Source: Ktedonobacterales bacterium (GTDB taxonomy: Bacteria; Chloroflexota; Ktedonobacteria; Ktedonobacterales; JADMIN01). Taken from it: a stretch of DNA of 25,086 bases. A program made the translations under genes and the position numbers. The stretch lies in the NCBI GenBank assembly GCA_025450405.1, contig JANWHL010000107.1, positions 1 to 25,086 of the forward strand, given 5' to 3'. Below, piece by piece: positions 7,148-14,501 of this stretch. Positions within the stretch are counted from its first letter, which is position 1; the number at the start of each line of letters is the position of its first letter. Under the pieces are notes generated by a model. That model was given only the letters and a program-made list of their open reading frames with translations. It was not told the origin of the DNA and searched no databases.

Positions 7148-7894
7148 ATGGACGACATGAACGATGCTGGAACCAGAGATTCCGGGCACCCTCAGGGTGA
7201 CACCGCGTCCTGGCGCATCGTCGAACATGTCCCCTTGCCTGGCGAGAACGCGGCCAGCCGCCTGCCACCGAGCGATCCCGGGGCGGGCACGCCAACGCGA
7301 GACCAGACCACGCCCCCAGCGGATGCCGCCAACCCGGACGCGCCCGTGTACTGGGAATACGATCGGCCGCGGACACCCTCGGCGCCCCACGCGACATCCT
7401 GGGCGGCGGCCATGCCCTCGGCGGCCAATCTGACCACGCATCAGGACGAGACGGCTGTGCCCGGCACGCTGCCTCTGGACGTGGGCGACCAGGAGCATGA
7501 CTCCACCGCGGGACCTTCCTGGCGTGCCTACGCGCCCAGTCACGTGGCCCCGCTGGATGGCACGGCGCGGGAGCGCGTCAGCTCGCATCCCTACGAGATG
7601 CCCATGCGCGCGCCGCCTCGCGGACGGTTCGATGGTGCGCGTCTCCCACCGTTGGGCGCCGCCCGGGGGGCCCTGGGCGGCCAGGCCACGCGGCCCGCCG
7701 CGCACGACGTCGTCCAGGCGCTCGACCGCTTCTTGCTGGCGGCGGTAGTGCTGGCGGTGGCGCTATGCGCGGTCAGCATCATGGCGGCCGAAGCCTCGGC
7801 CCAGGCGAATCACGCCATTCTGTCCGTCGCCCATGTGGACATTCGCGCGAGCCTCAGCCACTTGATGGCGTGGCTGCGCGGGCTCCGGCCCTAA
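7148..7894 (+). CDS. Hypothetical protein with a long disordered region and C-terminal membrane anchor
   Basis: I do not recognise this 248-residue protein. Residues 1-190 are rich in Pro, Ala, Thr, Asp and Arg and look largely disordered, with no signal peptide. One hydrophobic helix at about 195-216 (FLLAAVVLAVALCAVSIMAA) is followed by about 30 residues containing an amphipathic helix (SHLMAWLRGL). The layout is that of a tail-anchored or single-pass protein whose long N-terminal arm would stay in the cytoplasm. Start: ATG 7148 has GGCGAGG upstream; the open frame continues to 6818 but crosses the promoter at 6945-6974, so a longer product is unlikely. It precedes the tandem array and mutS2. 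Codon content is typical of the region. Confidence 0.65.
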   Translation: MDDMNDAGTRDSGHPQGDTASWRIVEHVPLPGENAASRLPPSDPGAGTPTRDQTTPPADAANPDAPVYWEYDRPRTPSAPHATSWAAAMPSAANLTTHQDETAVPGTLPLDVGDQEHDSTAGPSWRAYAPSHVAPLDGTARERVSSHPYEMPMRAPPRGRFDGARLPPLGAARGALGGQATRPAAHDVVQALDRFLLAAVVLAVALCAVSIMAAEASAQANHAILSVAHVDIRASLSHLMAWLRGLRP

Positions 7895-7905
7895 CGATGC
7901 CACTC

Positions 7906-7995
7906 ACCGGCGCCAAGCGGCATACCGCCAAGCGGCATACCGCCAAGCGGCATACCGCCAAGCGGCATACCGCCAAGCGGCTTGCCGCCAAGCGG
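7906..7995. repeat. 15-bp tandem repeat array upstream of mutS2
   Basis: Four perfect copies of CATACCGCCAAGCGG (7921-7980) are flanked by a degenerate first unit (7906-7920) and a variant last unit, CTTGCCGCCAAGCGG (7981-7995). A partial unit, CTTGCCGG, continues into the mutS2 -35 box. All share the core CCGCCAAGCGG. The array sits between the stop of the anchored hypothetical gene and the mutS2 promoter, outside any supported gene. Confidence 0.9.
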
Positions 7996-7996
7996 C

Positions 7997-8025
7997 TTGC
8001 CGGCGGCGCGGGCATAGGATAGAAT
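7997..8025 (+). promoter_or_regulatory. Sigma70-type promoter for mutS2
   Basis: TTGCCG (7997-8002), a 17-bp spacer and TAGAAT (8020-8025) form a strong match. The -35 lies inside the last, partial unit of the 15-bp tandem array. The leader to the start codon at 8120 would be about 90 nt. Confidence 0.65.
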
Positions 8026-8119
8026 GTAAGGGCGCGGCGCCGGGAACCCCACACTGCTTTATTTGCCCATCGGTATACGGGCGCGCCGGTACGCGTCTCC
8101 AAGGAATTGAAGCGTTTCC

Positions 8120-10480
8120 ATGCACGAGAAGAGTCTCACGACCCTCGAATATCCCAAAATCCTTCAGCGATTGGCCCGTGAAGCGGCGTTCTCCGCCAGC
8201 AAAGAGCTGGCGCTCGCCCTGTTGCCCGCCGACCGGCCCGACGACGTGCGCCGGCGTCTGGCCCTGACAACCGAGGCGCGACGCCTGCTGGATGTGCGGC
8301 CCGACGCCGGGGTACGCGGCGCGCGGGATGTGCGGCCCCATGCGGCGGCGGCGCTGCGCGGGACGACGCTCTCGCCCACCGAGCTGCGCGAAGTCCATGG
8401 CACCATGAAATCCTCGGGCTACGTCGGCCGTCTGATTCAGCGCGCGGAGGGCAACTATCCGCTGCTCAAGGAACTGGCGGTCGACCTGCCGATGCGGCCG
8501 CGCCTGGAGGGACGCATCGAGGAGAGCATCAGCGATGACGGCGCCGTGCTCGATTCGGCCTCGGCCACCCTGCGCAAGCTGCGCGCCGACATCCGCGCGG
8601 CCCAGCAACGACTGCAAGAACGGTTGCAAACGCTGGTGAGCGAGTTCCGTACGGCGTTGCAGGAGCCGATCATCACCATGCGGTCGGATCGCTACGTGCT
8701 CCCGGTGCGCGCGGAGGCCCGGAGCCAGGTGCGCGGCATCGTCCACGACCAATCAGGGAGCGGCGCCACGATCTTCGTGGAGCCGCTGGTGATCGTGGAG
8801 ATGAACAACAAGCTGCGCCAGCTCCAATTGGATGAGCGCGAGGAGATCGAGCGCATCCTCCAGGAGCTTTCGGCGCTGGTGGCGGAGGACGCGCCCCATG
8901 TGACGCTGGCGGTCGAGCTGCTGGCGGAGATCGATCTCCAGCTAGCCAAGGCGCACTACGCCGCCGAGACGCGGGCCAGCGAGCCCCAGATCACCACGGA
9001 TGGAAGGCTCCGGCTGATCCAGGCGCGCCATCCGCTGCTGTCTGGCCGCGTGGTGCCGATCGATTTTCACCTGGGCGACGCGTTCAGCATGGTGGTGATC
9101 ACCGGACCGAACACCGGCGGCAAAACGGTGGCGCTGAAGACCGTGGGCCTGCTCGCGCTAATGGCCCAGGCTGGCCTGCACATTCCCGCCGCCGACGGCT
9201 CTGTGATGCCGGTCTACGACGCGGTCTACGCCGATATCGGGGACGAGCAGAGCATCGAGCAGAGCCTCAGCACGTTCTCATCGCACCTGAGCCGGATCAT
9301 CGACATCCTCCGGCAGGCGCGAACGGGCTCGCTGGTCCTGCTGGATGAGTTGGGCGCGGGGACCGACCCAAGCGAGGGCTCGGCGCTGGCGCGGGCGATT
9401 CTGACCGACCTGCTGGACCGCCGAGTGGCGACGGTGGCCACGACCCACTATTCCGAGCTGAAGGCCTTCGCGCACGAGCGGCCAGAGGTGGCCAACGCGT
9501 CGGTGGAGTTCAATGTGGAGACGCTCTCGCCTACCTACCGGCTGAGCATCGGCGTGCCCGGGCGGAGCAACGCGCTGGCAATCGCGGCGCGCCTGGGGCT
9601 GCCAGAGGGGATCATCACGCGGGCGCGCGAGTTCCTGGGCAGCGCGGGCGTGGAGATGGAGAGCCTGCTGGAGGGGCTGCGCGACGACCGGCAGGCGGCG
9701 GCGGACGAGCGCTATCACCTGAGCATGGAACGCGCGGAGGCGGAATATCAGCGACGCGAGCTGGAACACGAGCGCGCGCGGCTCGATGAGGAACGGGCGG
9801 ACATCTTGAACGAGGCGCGGACCCAGGCACGGCGCGAGCTGGAGACGCTCCAGGCCGAGTTGGCGCGCATCCGTGTGGGCATGAACCGCACCGAACGCCC
9901 GAAGGAGGACCTGGACGCGCTGCGGGCGCGCGCGCGCGCCCTGGAAGAGCACGCGGCGCCAGTGCCACTGCCCAAGCGGCGCGAGCGGCGAGCCCGGCCG
10001 GAGGCGGACGAGCCACTGGCGGGGCCGCTGACGGTGGGCGACACGGTACGCATCCGGACCGTGAACCAGCGCGGCGAGTTGGTGAGCCTCTCGGATCGGG
10101 GCGAGGCCGAGGTCCAACTGGGCGCGTTGAAGATGCGCGTGGCGGTGGACGACCTGGAGCGGCTGAGCCGGAGGCAGGCGCGCGCGCCGGAGGCGCCGGC
10201 GATCTCGCTGCCACCGCTGGCCGATCGCCCGACACCGGATGTGCAGCTCGATCTCCGCGGCTGGCGCGTGGAGGACGTGATCCCGGAGGTGGACCGCTAC
10301 CTCAACGACGCCTACATGGCGGGGATGCCGTTTGTGCGCATCCTGCACGGCAAGGGGACGGGAGCGCTGCGCCAGGCGGTGCGCCAGGAGCTGTCACATC
10401 ACCCCTTGGTGAAGACTTTCGCGTCGGCCACGCCGCCCGAGGGCGGCGACGGAGTCACCGTAGCGACGCTGGCGGGGTGA
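8120..10480 (+). CDS. mutS2: MutS2-family ATPase/nuclease
   Basis: A 786-residue protein, the usual length for MutS2. It has the core and clamp regions of the MutS family but not the mismatch-recognition domain. The Walker A motif GPNTGGKT is at residues 329-336 and Walker B LVLLDE at 405-410, followed by GAGTDPSEG and a TTHYSELK switch. A charged coiled coil runs from about 515 to 620, and a C-terminal Smr domain has LDLRG (710-714) and HGKGTG (743-748). Members suppress homologous recombination or, as shown for Bacillus MutS2/RqcU, split collided ribosomes through the Smr nuclease; which applies here is not visible. The start follows AAGGAATTGAAG, a modest site at a slightly long distance. 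It is monocistronic, with only weak dyads after the stop. Confidence 0.96.
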   Translation: MHEKSLTTLEYPKILQRLAREAAFSASKELALALLPADRPDDVRRRLALTTEARRLLDVRPDAGVRGARDVRPHAAAALRGTTLSPTELREVHGTMKSSGYVGRLIQRAEGNYPLLKELAVDLPMRPRLEGRIEESISDDGAVLDSASATLRKLRADIRAAQQRLQERLQTLVSEFRTALQEPIITMRSDRYVLPVRAEARSQVRGIVHDQSGSGATIFVEPLVIVEMNNKLRQLQLDEREEIERILQELSALVAEDAPHVTLAVELLAEIDLQLAKAHYAAETRASEPQITTDGRLRLIQARHPLLSGRVVPIDFHLGDAFSMVVITGPNTGGKTVALKTVGLLALMAQAGLHIPAADGSVMPVYDAVYADIGDEQSIEQSLSTFSSHLSRIIDILRQARTGSLVLLDELGAGTDPSEGSALARAILTDLLDRRVATVATTHYSELKAFAHERPEVANASVEFNVETLSPTYRLSIGVPGRSNALAIAARLGLPEGIITRAREFLGSAGVEMESLLEGLRDDRQAAADERYHLSMERAEAEYQRRELEHERARLDEERADILNEARTQARRELETLQAELARIRVGMNRTERPKEDLDALRARARALEEHAAPVPLPKRRERRARPEADEPLAGPLTVGDTVRIRTVNQRGELVSLSDRGEAEVQLGALKMRVAVDDLERLSRRQARAPEAPAISLPPLADRPTPDVQLDLRGWRVEDVIPEVDRYLNDAYMAGMPFVRILHGKGTGALRQAVRQELSHHPLVKTFASATPPEGGDGVTVATLAG

Positions 10481-10574
10481 GGGCAAACCCCAGCCCCGTC
10501 CCCACCAAGCGCAAGAGTACTCGCGCTGACCACCGCGGCGACCACCACGACGAGCGCGGAGAGCACGCCAGGTG

Positions 10575-11666
10575 CTATGGCAGTTCGCGCTTACCCGTGA
10601 CTTCGTAGCCAAGCCGTGTCAGGCTGGACCAGAGATAATCGTCGTCCAGCAGCTTGAGCAAAGTCCACTTATCGGCGGGGTCATAGAGGACGGCCTCACG
10701 TCCGTCGGGGTCGCGCGCGACCCGGAGCGGCAGATGATAGTCGTCCGCGACGCGCTTGATGTCGGCGATGGTGAGATGGGCCAGGTACGGCTTGTTGGCG
10801 ATGTTCCGCAGCTTGGCCAACTTGATGGGATTGCCCTCGCAATCGCGGGCGAAGGCATCGAAGTTCTGGATGGGCACGCGGGCGCGCACGGCCTCCAGCG
10901 TGGCGCGGGCGGCGCGCTGGAGGCGTTCGAAGAAGCGGAACATCGTCTGGAAGCTCGCCGTGTTCGCGATCAGCAGGTCGGCGCCGCGGGCCACGCAGTC
11001 GATCTGCTGATCGAAGAGCAGCAGCGGCTCGCGGATCGTATCGTACTGACCGTCGTGGAAGAGCGCGGCGAAGAGGCCGCGTGAGCGGCTCAACTCTTTG
11101 CGCGGCGTGTACGTGCGAAAGCAGTAGAGCGGGTCGCCGATCGCGGGGATGGCGGCGATGACGTAGAAGCGGAGGCCGCCGACGAAGCGGGCATCCGCCT
11201 CGAAGAGCGGTACGCCGACCAGCGGCGCCAGCGCGGCGATCTGGCCCTGGAGCGTCGGATCGCTGGCGAGGTCGAGGTGCTCGATCTCGTCGGCATCGGG
11301 CCGCGCGCCGGGATCGTAGGGGCGGGCGAGGAGGTCGCCGGCGGCGGCGTCGCGCCGCCAGCCAGTGAGCAGGCGGTCCGCGACCTCCCGAAACATCGTC
11401 GTGAGGTCGCCGGTAATCTGAAGGCGCTGATAGGCGGGGAGCGGCGCGTCCTTGGGCCAGGAGGCGAGGCACACGGCCACATCGCAGTGTGCAAGGTCGA
11501 GCGCGACGACGCGGGCCAGGGCGGCGGCGGCATCGGCGGTGGCGTTCACGGCATTCGCGGTGCCCGGCGTGGCCCCCGGTGTGGGTGGAACCATTGGGGC
11601 ACTTTGGGCGGTCAGACCGGGATCGGCCCGTTGGGGGGTGGCGGTCGTCATCCTTGGCTTGGTCAT
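10575..11666 (-). CDS. kwaB: KwaB-like DUF4868 protein of a Kiwa anti-phage system
   Basis: A 363-residue protein whose C-terminal 100 residues match the DUF4868 signature. They contain NFDAFARDCEGNPIKLAKLR, then NKPYLAHLTIADIKRVADDY, then LLKLLDDDYLWSSLTRLGYEVTGK. This is the domain of KwaB, the cytoplasmic DNA-binding effector of the Kiwa system, which works with the membrane protein KwaA. The first 45 residues are a Pro/Thr/Ala-rich extension, making it somewhat longer than the roughly 315-residue Escherichia coli KwaB. Its ATG overlaps the kwaA stop by 4 bp (ATGA) with little Shine-Dalgarno sequence, suggesting translational coupling. A start at the internal Met6 is possible. The family match is from memory of the conserved residues, not a search. 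Confidence 0.8.
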   Translation of the reverse strand: MTKPRMTTATPQRADPGLTAQSAPMVPPTPGATPGTANAVNATADAAAALARVVALDLAHCDVAVCLASWPKDAPLPAYQRLQITGDLTTMFREVADRLLTGWRRDAAAGDLLARPYDPGARPDADEIEHLDLASDPTLQGQIAALAPLVGVPLFEADARFVGGLRFYVIAAIPAIGDPLYCFRTYTPRKELSRSRGLFAALFHDGQYDTIREPLLLFDQQIDCVARGADLLIANTASFQTMFRFFERLQRAARATLEAVRARVPIQNFDAFARDCEGNPIKLAKLRNIANKPYLAHLTIADIKRVADDYHLPLRVARDPDGREAVLYDPADKWTLLKLLDDDYLWSSLTRLGYEVTGKRELP

Positions 11667-12175
11667 GGGCGGCGGTCCAGAAGAATGTCCTCGCCCAGCT
11701 GGATGAGGCGCGGGGTGTCACCGCGGCGGAGGCGGCCGCGGGCGATGAGATTGTAGGTGGCGCCGTCCTCCATGGTGGCTTCATACAGATGATAGCCGAC
11801 CAGGCTGAGGACCGGGTTGATATAGACCATGTTGGAGCTGACGTAGACATACGCCAGCAGCGCGAAGAAGGTGGCCATGGCGACGACCTGGCGCCAGTCG
11901 TTGAACGCGACCGCCAGGAAGGGCATGAGATAGCCCAGGATGTAGCTGGCGGCGGCATCGTCGCGCCGCCGGAGGTCAATGATCTTCGCGGGAATGGGCG
12001 TCAGGCGCCGCGCCAGCGCGAAGAAGAGCGCCAGGCCCGCCAGCCCCACGGCCGCCGCGACCAGACCAATGATGGCGACCAGCGATTGCCGCCCGAAGTA
12101 GAGGATGGCGAAGATGATGGCCAGGGGCGCGTAGGAGCTGAGGAAGAGCAAGACGCGCGCGAGCGTGCCGGGCAT
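11663..12175 (-). CDS. kwaA: KwaA-like four-helix membrane protein of a Kiwa anti-phage system
   Basis: A 170-residue inner-membrane protein with four predicted helices (about 6-27, 31-54, 75-91, 96-114) and a soluble C-terminal tail of about 55 residues. The NMVYINPVLSLVGYHLYEA segment (115-133) after the last helix resembles the conserved IYINP.LSL.GY.IY stretch of KwaA. In Kiwa, KwaA senses membrane perturbation at phage attachment and partners KwaB. The assignment rests on topology, this segment and the overlapping DUF4868 gene downstream. The start has AAAGGGGG about 6 nt upstream. The operon sits between mutS2 and a cell-wall gene with no transposase, integrase or tRNA beside it, and its base composition looks like its neighbours'. 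Confidence 0.75.
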   Translation of the reverse strand: MPGTLARVLLFLSSYAPLAIIFAILYFGRQSLVAIIGLVAAAVGLAGLALFFALARRLTPIPAKIIDLRRRDDAAASYILGYLMPFLAVAFNDWRQVVAMATFFALLAYVYVSSNMVYINPVLSLVGYHLYEATMEDGATYNLIARGRLRRGDTPRLIQLGEDILLDRRP

Positions 12176-12239
12176 CTACCGCCCCCTTTCCAGACCCCAC
12201 TGACTGTAACGAGCCAGGCATAGTGATCGTTCTCTGGCG

Positions 12240-12259
12240 CGGTCAGGATACCGGTCAGG
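12240..12259 (-). repeat. Short direct repeat upstream of kwaA
   Basis: CGGTCAGG occurs at 12240-12247 and 12252-12259, a 12-nt period, about 65-85 bp upstream of the kwaA start. It may be a regulator site or part of a promoter (CTGACC read on the minus strand), but no good -10 was found, so this is weak. Confidence 0.3.
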
Positions 12260-12421
12260 AGGCGTCCATCGTCCGCCAGCGGCCACGACCTCGCGCCCGA
12301 TGGCGCGGCTGGCTCGCCGCCGCCGTGATGCTATCCCTCCGGCGCCCCCCATCATGCGCCTGGCCCGCCGCCGCGCGCGCCAGCGAAACGTCAGGAGGAA
12401 AATATCAGCGGGAAGTAAACG

Positions 12422-13300
12422 TTAGGAGGCGCAGTAGGTGTCCCCAGGACGAGAAGCGCCGGGCGCCCAGAAGGGGAATGATTCATCGGCGGCGGCGCGA
12501 GCCTGAGCTGGTGTGGTGAAACCATCCGCGACCATCAGCGTCAGCACCTCGCCCTGCCGCAGCTTCGCCAGGTCAGGATGGCACCAGGGATCGTACATGC
12601 CGGGAGCGCGGACTAGCCCGGCCAGGAGTGCCGATTCCGCCAGGTCCAGATGGTCGGGCGTGGTGCCAAAGTAGCGCTCGGAGGCCTGCCCGATGCCGTA
12701 GCCGCCTTCCCCAAAGTACACCAGATTGAGATACATCTCGAGGATGCGCGCCTTGGGATAGCGCGCCTCGACCTTGAGCGCCAGCACGAGATCTTCGAGC
12801 TTGAGCGGAATCGTATGGTCGTAGCCGTTGAGATAGGCGTTCTTGGCGAGCTGCGCCGTCAACGTGCTGCCGCCCTCAGTGAAGTGGCCGGAGCGCAGGT
12901 CGTCCCACGCGGCGCGCATCAGGCCGAGGCTGTCGATGCCATGGTGGCCATAGAAGCGCTCATCCTCGGCCGCGAGAAGGGCGTCGGCCACCAACGGTGA
13001 GATGTGTCCAAGTGGGGTATATGAGGCGCTGTGACGGGCATCCTGTGCGTGGACCCAGGCATCCAGGCCCGCGGTCGTCGGCGTCGCGGCCCAGCCCCAG
13101 GTGAACGCGATCGCGCACAGCGAGAGCAGCAGCGCCGCGCTGACCACCGGCACCGCCAGCGCGCGCGGCGCGCGCCAGACGTGTGCCCCGCGTCCCGCGT
13201 GTGTAAAGTGCCCCACGTGGAGCGCGCGCGGCACCCGGCGGCGTGGCACGGCGACAACGCCCGCGGGCGGATCCAACGAAGCGGGGGGCAAGATGCTCAT
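12422..13300 (-). CDS. Monofunctional peptidoglycan glycosyltransferase (GT51)
   Basis: A 292-residue membrane-anchored enzyme that polymerises lipid II into glycan strands. A basic N-terminus precedes one membrane segment (about 46-70), so the catalytic domain is extracytoplasmic. The GT51 motifs are in order: AAEDERFYGHHGID with catalytic Glu112; GGSTLTAQLAKN (143-154); KLEDLVLALKVE with the second Glu at about 169; ILEMYLNLVYFGEGGYGIGQAS (186-207, spanning the helix after it); and LAESALLAGLVRAP. There is no transpeptidase domain, so it is MtgA-like in organisation rather than a bifunctional class A PBP. The start codon at 13300 has only a weak upstream site, so the exact N-terminus is uncertain; the loss of a few residues would not affect the anchor. 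Confidence 0.92.
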   Translation of the reverse strand: MSILPPASLDPPAGVVAVPRRRVPRALHVGHFTHAGRGAHVWRAPRALAVPVVSAALLLSLCAIAFTWGWAATPTTAGLDAWVHAQDARHSASYTPLGHISPLVADALLAAEDERFYGHHGIDSLGLMRAAWDDLRSGHFTEGGSTLTAQLAKNAYLNGYDHTIPLKLEDLVLALKVEARYPKARILEMYLNLVYFGEGGYGIGQASERYFGTTPDHLDLAESALLAGLVRAPGMYDPWCHPDLAKLRQGEVLTLMVADGFTTPAQARAAADESFPFWAPGASRPGDTYCAS

Positions 13301-13684
13301 GCTCTATCTCGGGCAACGACCGGGCACTCGACTGACCTCAGGACTGAGCTCGCGACTGGGTGGGCTCTCCCGTACCTTAGACGCCTGGCGCGGCCCAACT
13401 GGTCACACCACGAGCCTGCGCGGCGCGGGCCCGGTTGGGATTGGGCATGCGGAGACCCAGCATGGCGAGGCGCCGCCATGCTGGGAGCGCACGGAGGGGA
13501 AACGGGCACACCAATAGCCCGACCGCGAAGGCGACGAAATTCGCCGTCTCCCCCGTCGGGCGCGTGCGCCGTGGTCAAGCGCGGGCGAGCGTCGGCCCGA
13601 TTCGCGAACGAATCGCCGGCCGCCCGCCCGCGCGGACGCGCTGATGACCGCTCGGCTATTGCGGCGCGCGCGCCGCCAGGATTC
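13301..13684. other. 384-bp intergenic region with hairpins
   Basis: No supported gene. It separates the glycosyltransferase gene from the upstream RRM gene, both on the minus strand. It contains the 12-bp stem-loop at 13456-13485 and a smaller perfect dyad at 13598-13615 (7-bp arms CGATTCG/CGAATCG, 4-nt loop). No clear -35/-10 pair for the glycosyltransferase gene was found. Confidence 0.5.
13456..13485 (-). terminator. 12-bp perfect hairpin, possible terminator of the RRM gene
   Basis: CCCAGCATGGCG (13456-13467) and CGCCATGCTGGG (13474-13485) form a perfect stem with a 6-nt loop. It lies about 200 bp after the RRM stop and before the next minus-strand gene. No U-tract follows in either direction, so it could also be a processing site or binding dyad. 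Confidence 0.45.
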
Positions 13685-14119
13685 CTACCAGGAATCGTTC
13701 CCGCCACGACCACCGCGGGGACCAGCTTCGTAGCCTGAGTCGCCGCCCCACGAATGGTCGTCACGCCGGCGCGAGCCGCCACCATATCCGCCACCGCCGC
13801 CGCCATATCCGCCACCGCCGCCGCCATATCCGCCACCACGCGAGTAGCCGCCGCCGCCGCCCGAGCGCTCGGGGCGCGGCTGCGCCTCGCTGACGCGGAG
13901 CGTCCGGTTGCCCAACTGGGTCCCGTTCAACTGCGCGATGGCGGCGTCCGCCTGGTCGTCCTGGGCCATCTGGACGAATCCAAAGCCCTTGCTCTGACCG
14001 GTATCCCGGTCGGTGATCACACTGGCCTCAACCACATCGCCGTACTCGCCGAACATGCTGGCGAGCTGCTGGTTGTCGATGTTGTAGGGCAGATTCCCTA
14101 CATAGATGCGCTTGGCCAC
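13685..14119 (-). CDS. Glycine-rich RRM RNA-binding protein
   Basis: A 144-residue cytoplasmic RNA-binding protein with one RRM (residues 3-80). RNP2 is IYVGNL (5-10) and RNP1 is KGFGFVQM (44-51), with the aromatic residues that stack on RNA. A Gly/Tyr-rich tail follows (86-144; GGGGGYGGG repeats, then Arg- and Trp-containing RRRDDHSWGG). The layout matches the bacterial Rbp proteins best known from cyanobacteria, where they are cold-induced and affect mRNA localisation or stability. Start: GTG at 14119 follows AAGGAG with 5-nt spacing and gives the canonical AKRIYVGNLPY N-terminus. The upstream ATG of the longer frame lacks a site. The tail is encoded by 21-bp tandem repeats, prone to length change. 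Confidence 0.93.
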   Translation of the reverse strand: MAKRIYVGNLPYNIDNQQLASMFGEYGDVVEASVITDRDTGQSKGFGFVQMAQDDQADAAIAQLNGTQLGNRTLRVSEAQPRPERSGGGGGYSRGGGYGGGGGGYGGGGGGYGGGSRRRDDHSWGGDSGYEAGPRGGRGGNDSW

Positions 14120-14137
14120 ACTGGCTCCTTGGGAACA

Positions 14138-14158
14138 GGCCGGCGAGGGCTGCCGGCC
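14138..14158 (-). promoter_or_regulatory. Hairpin in the RRM gene leader, close to the ribosome binding site
   Basis: GGCCGGC (14138-14144) and GCCGGCC (14152-14158) form a 7-bp GC stem with a 7-nt loop, ending about 10 nt before the AAGGAG site. It may modulate translation, as leader structures do in cold-induced genes; this is inference. Confidence 0.35.
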
Positions 14159-14273
14159 GACAATGCCGCGTATCTCGATGGCACACGTCGTACAGGGGAT
14201 CATCAAGGCGAAGGAGCGAGAGCCTTACGCGCAAGCATCCTCGGGCGGTGCGTACGGGATGTAACGCGCCCGC

Positions 14274-14282
14274 AGTGTATCA
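14274..14282 (-). promoter_or_regulatory. Extended -10 promoter candidate for the RRM gene
   Basis: On the minus strand TGATACACT gives TG-n-TACACT. The -35 is poor. It implies a leader of about 145 nt before the GTG start. Confidence 0.4.
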
Positions 14283-14419
14283 TACATCGCGTGGGCGCTG
14301 CCGAATAGTGACCGCGTGAGCGTCCAACACGTGGAGGTCTCGGGCCCCGGATGCCCTCGGCCGTGGGATGCTCACAACCGCGCCGCGCCCGCACCCGGAC
14401 ATTCCCCGATCCGCCACGA

Positions 14420-14446
14420 TGTCACAGATGATGTGGGTGTCTTGTC
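14420..14446 (+). promoter_or_regulatory. ECF41-type sigma factor target promoter
   Basis: TGTCACA (14420-14426), a 16-bp spacer and TGTC (14443-14446) match the published ECF41 promoter (TGTCACA, about 16 bp, CGTC) in all but one base. It lies 55 bp before the start of the oxidoreductase gene, whose downstream partner encodes an ECF41-type sigma factor. This is the expected position for an autoregulated operon. Confidence 0.8.
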
Positions 14447-14501
14447 TTCCTTCTGTCCGCGGCAACAGGGTTCGCGGAAATCACCATGAAGGACGTTGGA
14501 C

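Noticed and set aside
7906..7998. CRISPR array
   Set aside because: The units are 15 bp and directly adjacent with no spacers; this is a simple tandem repeat and no cas genes are present.
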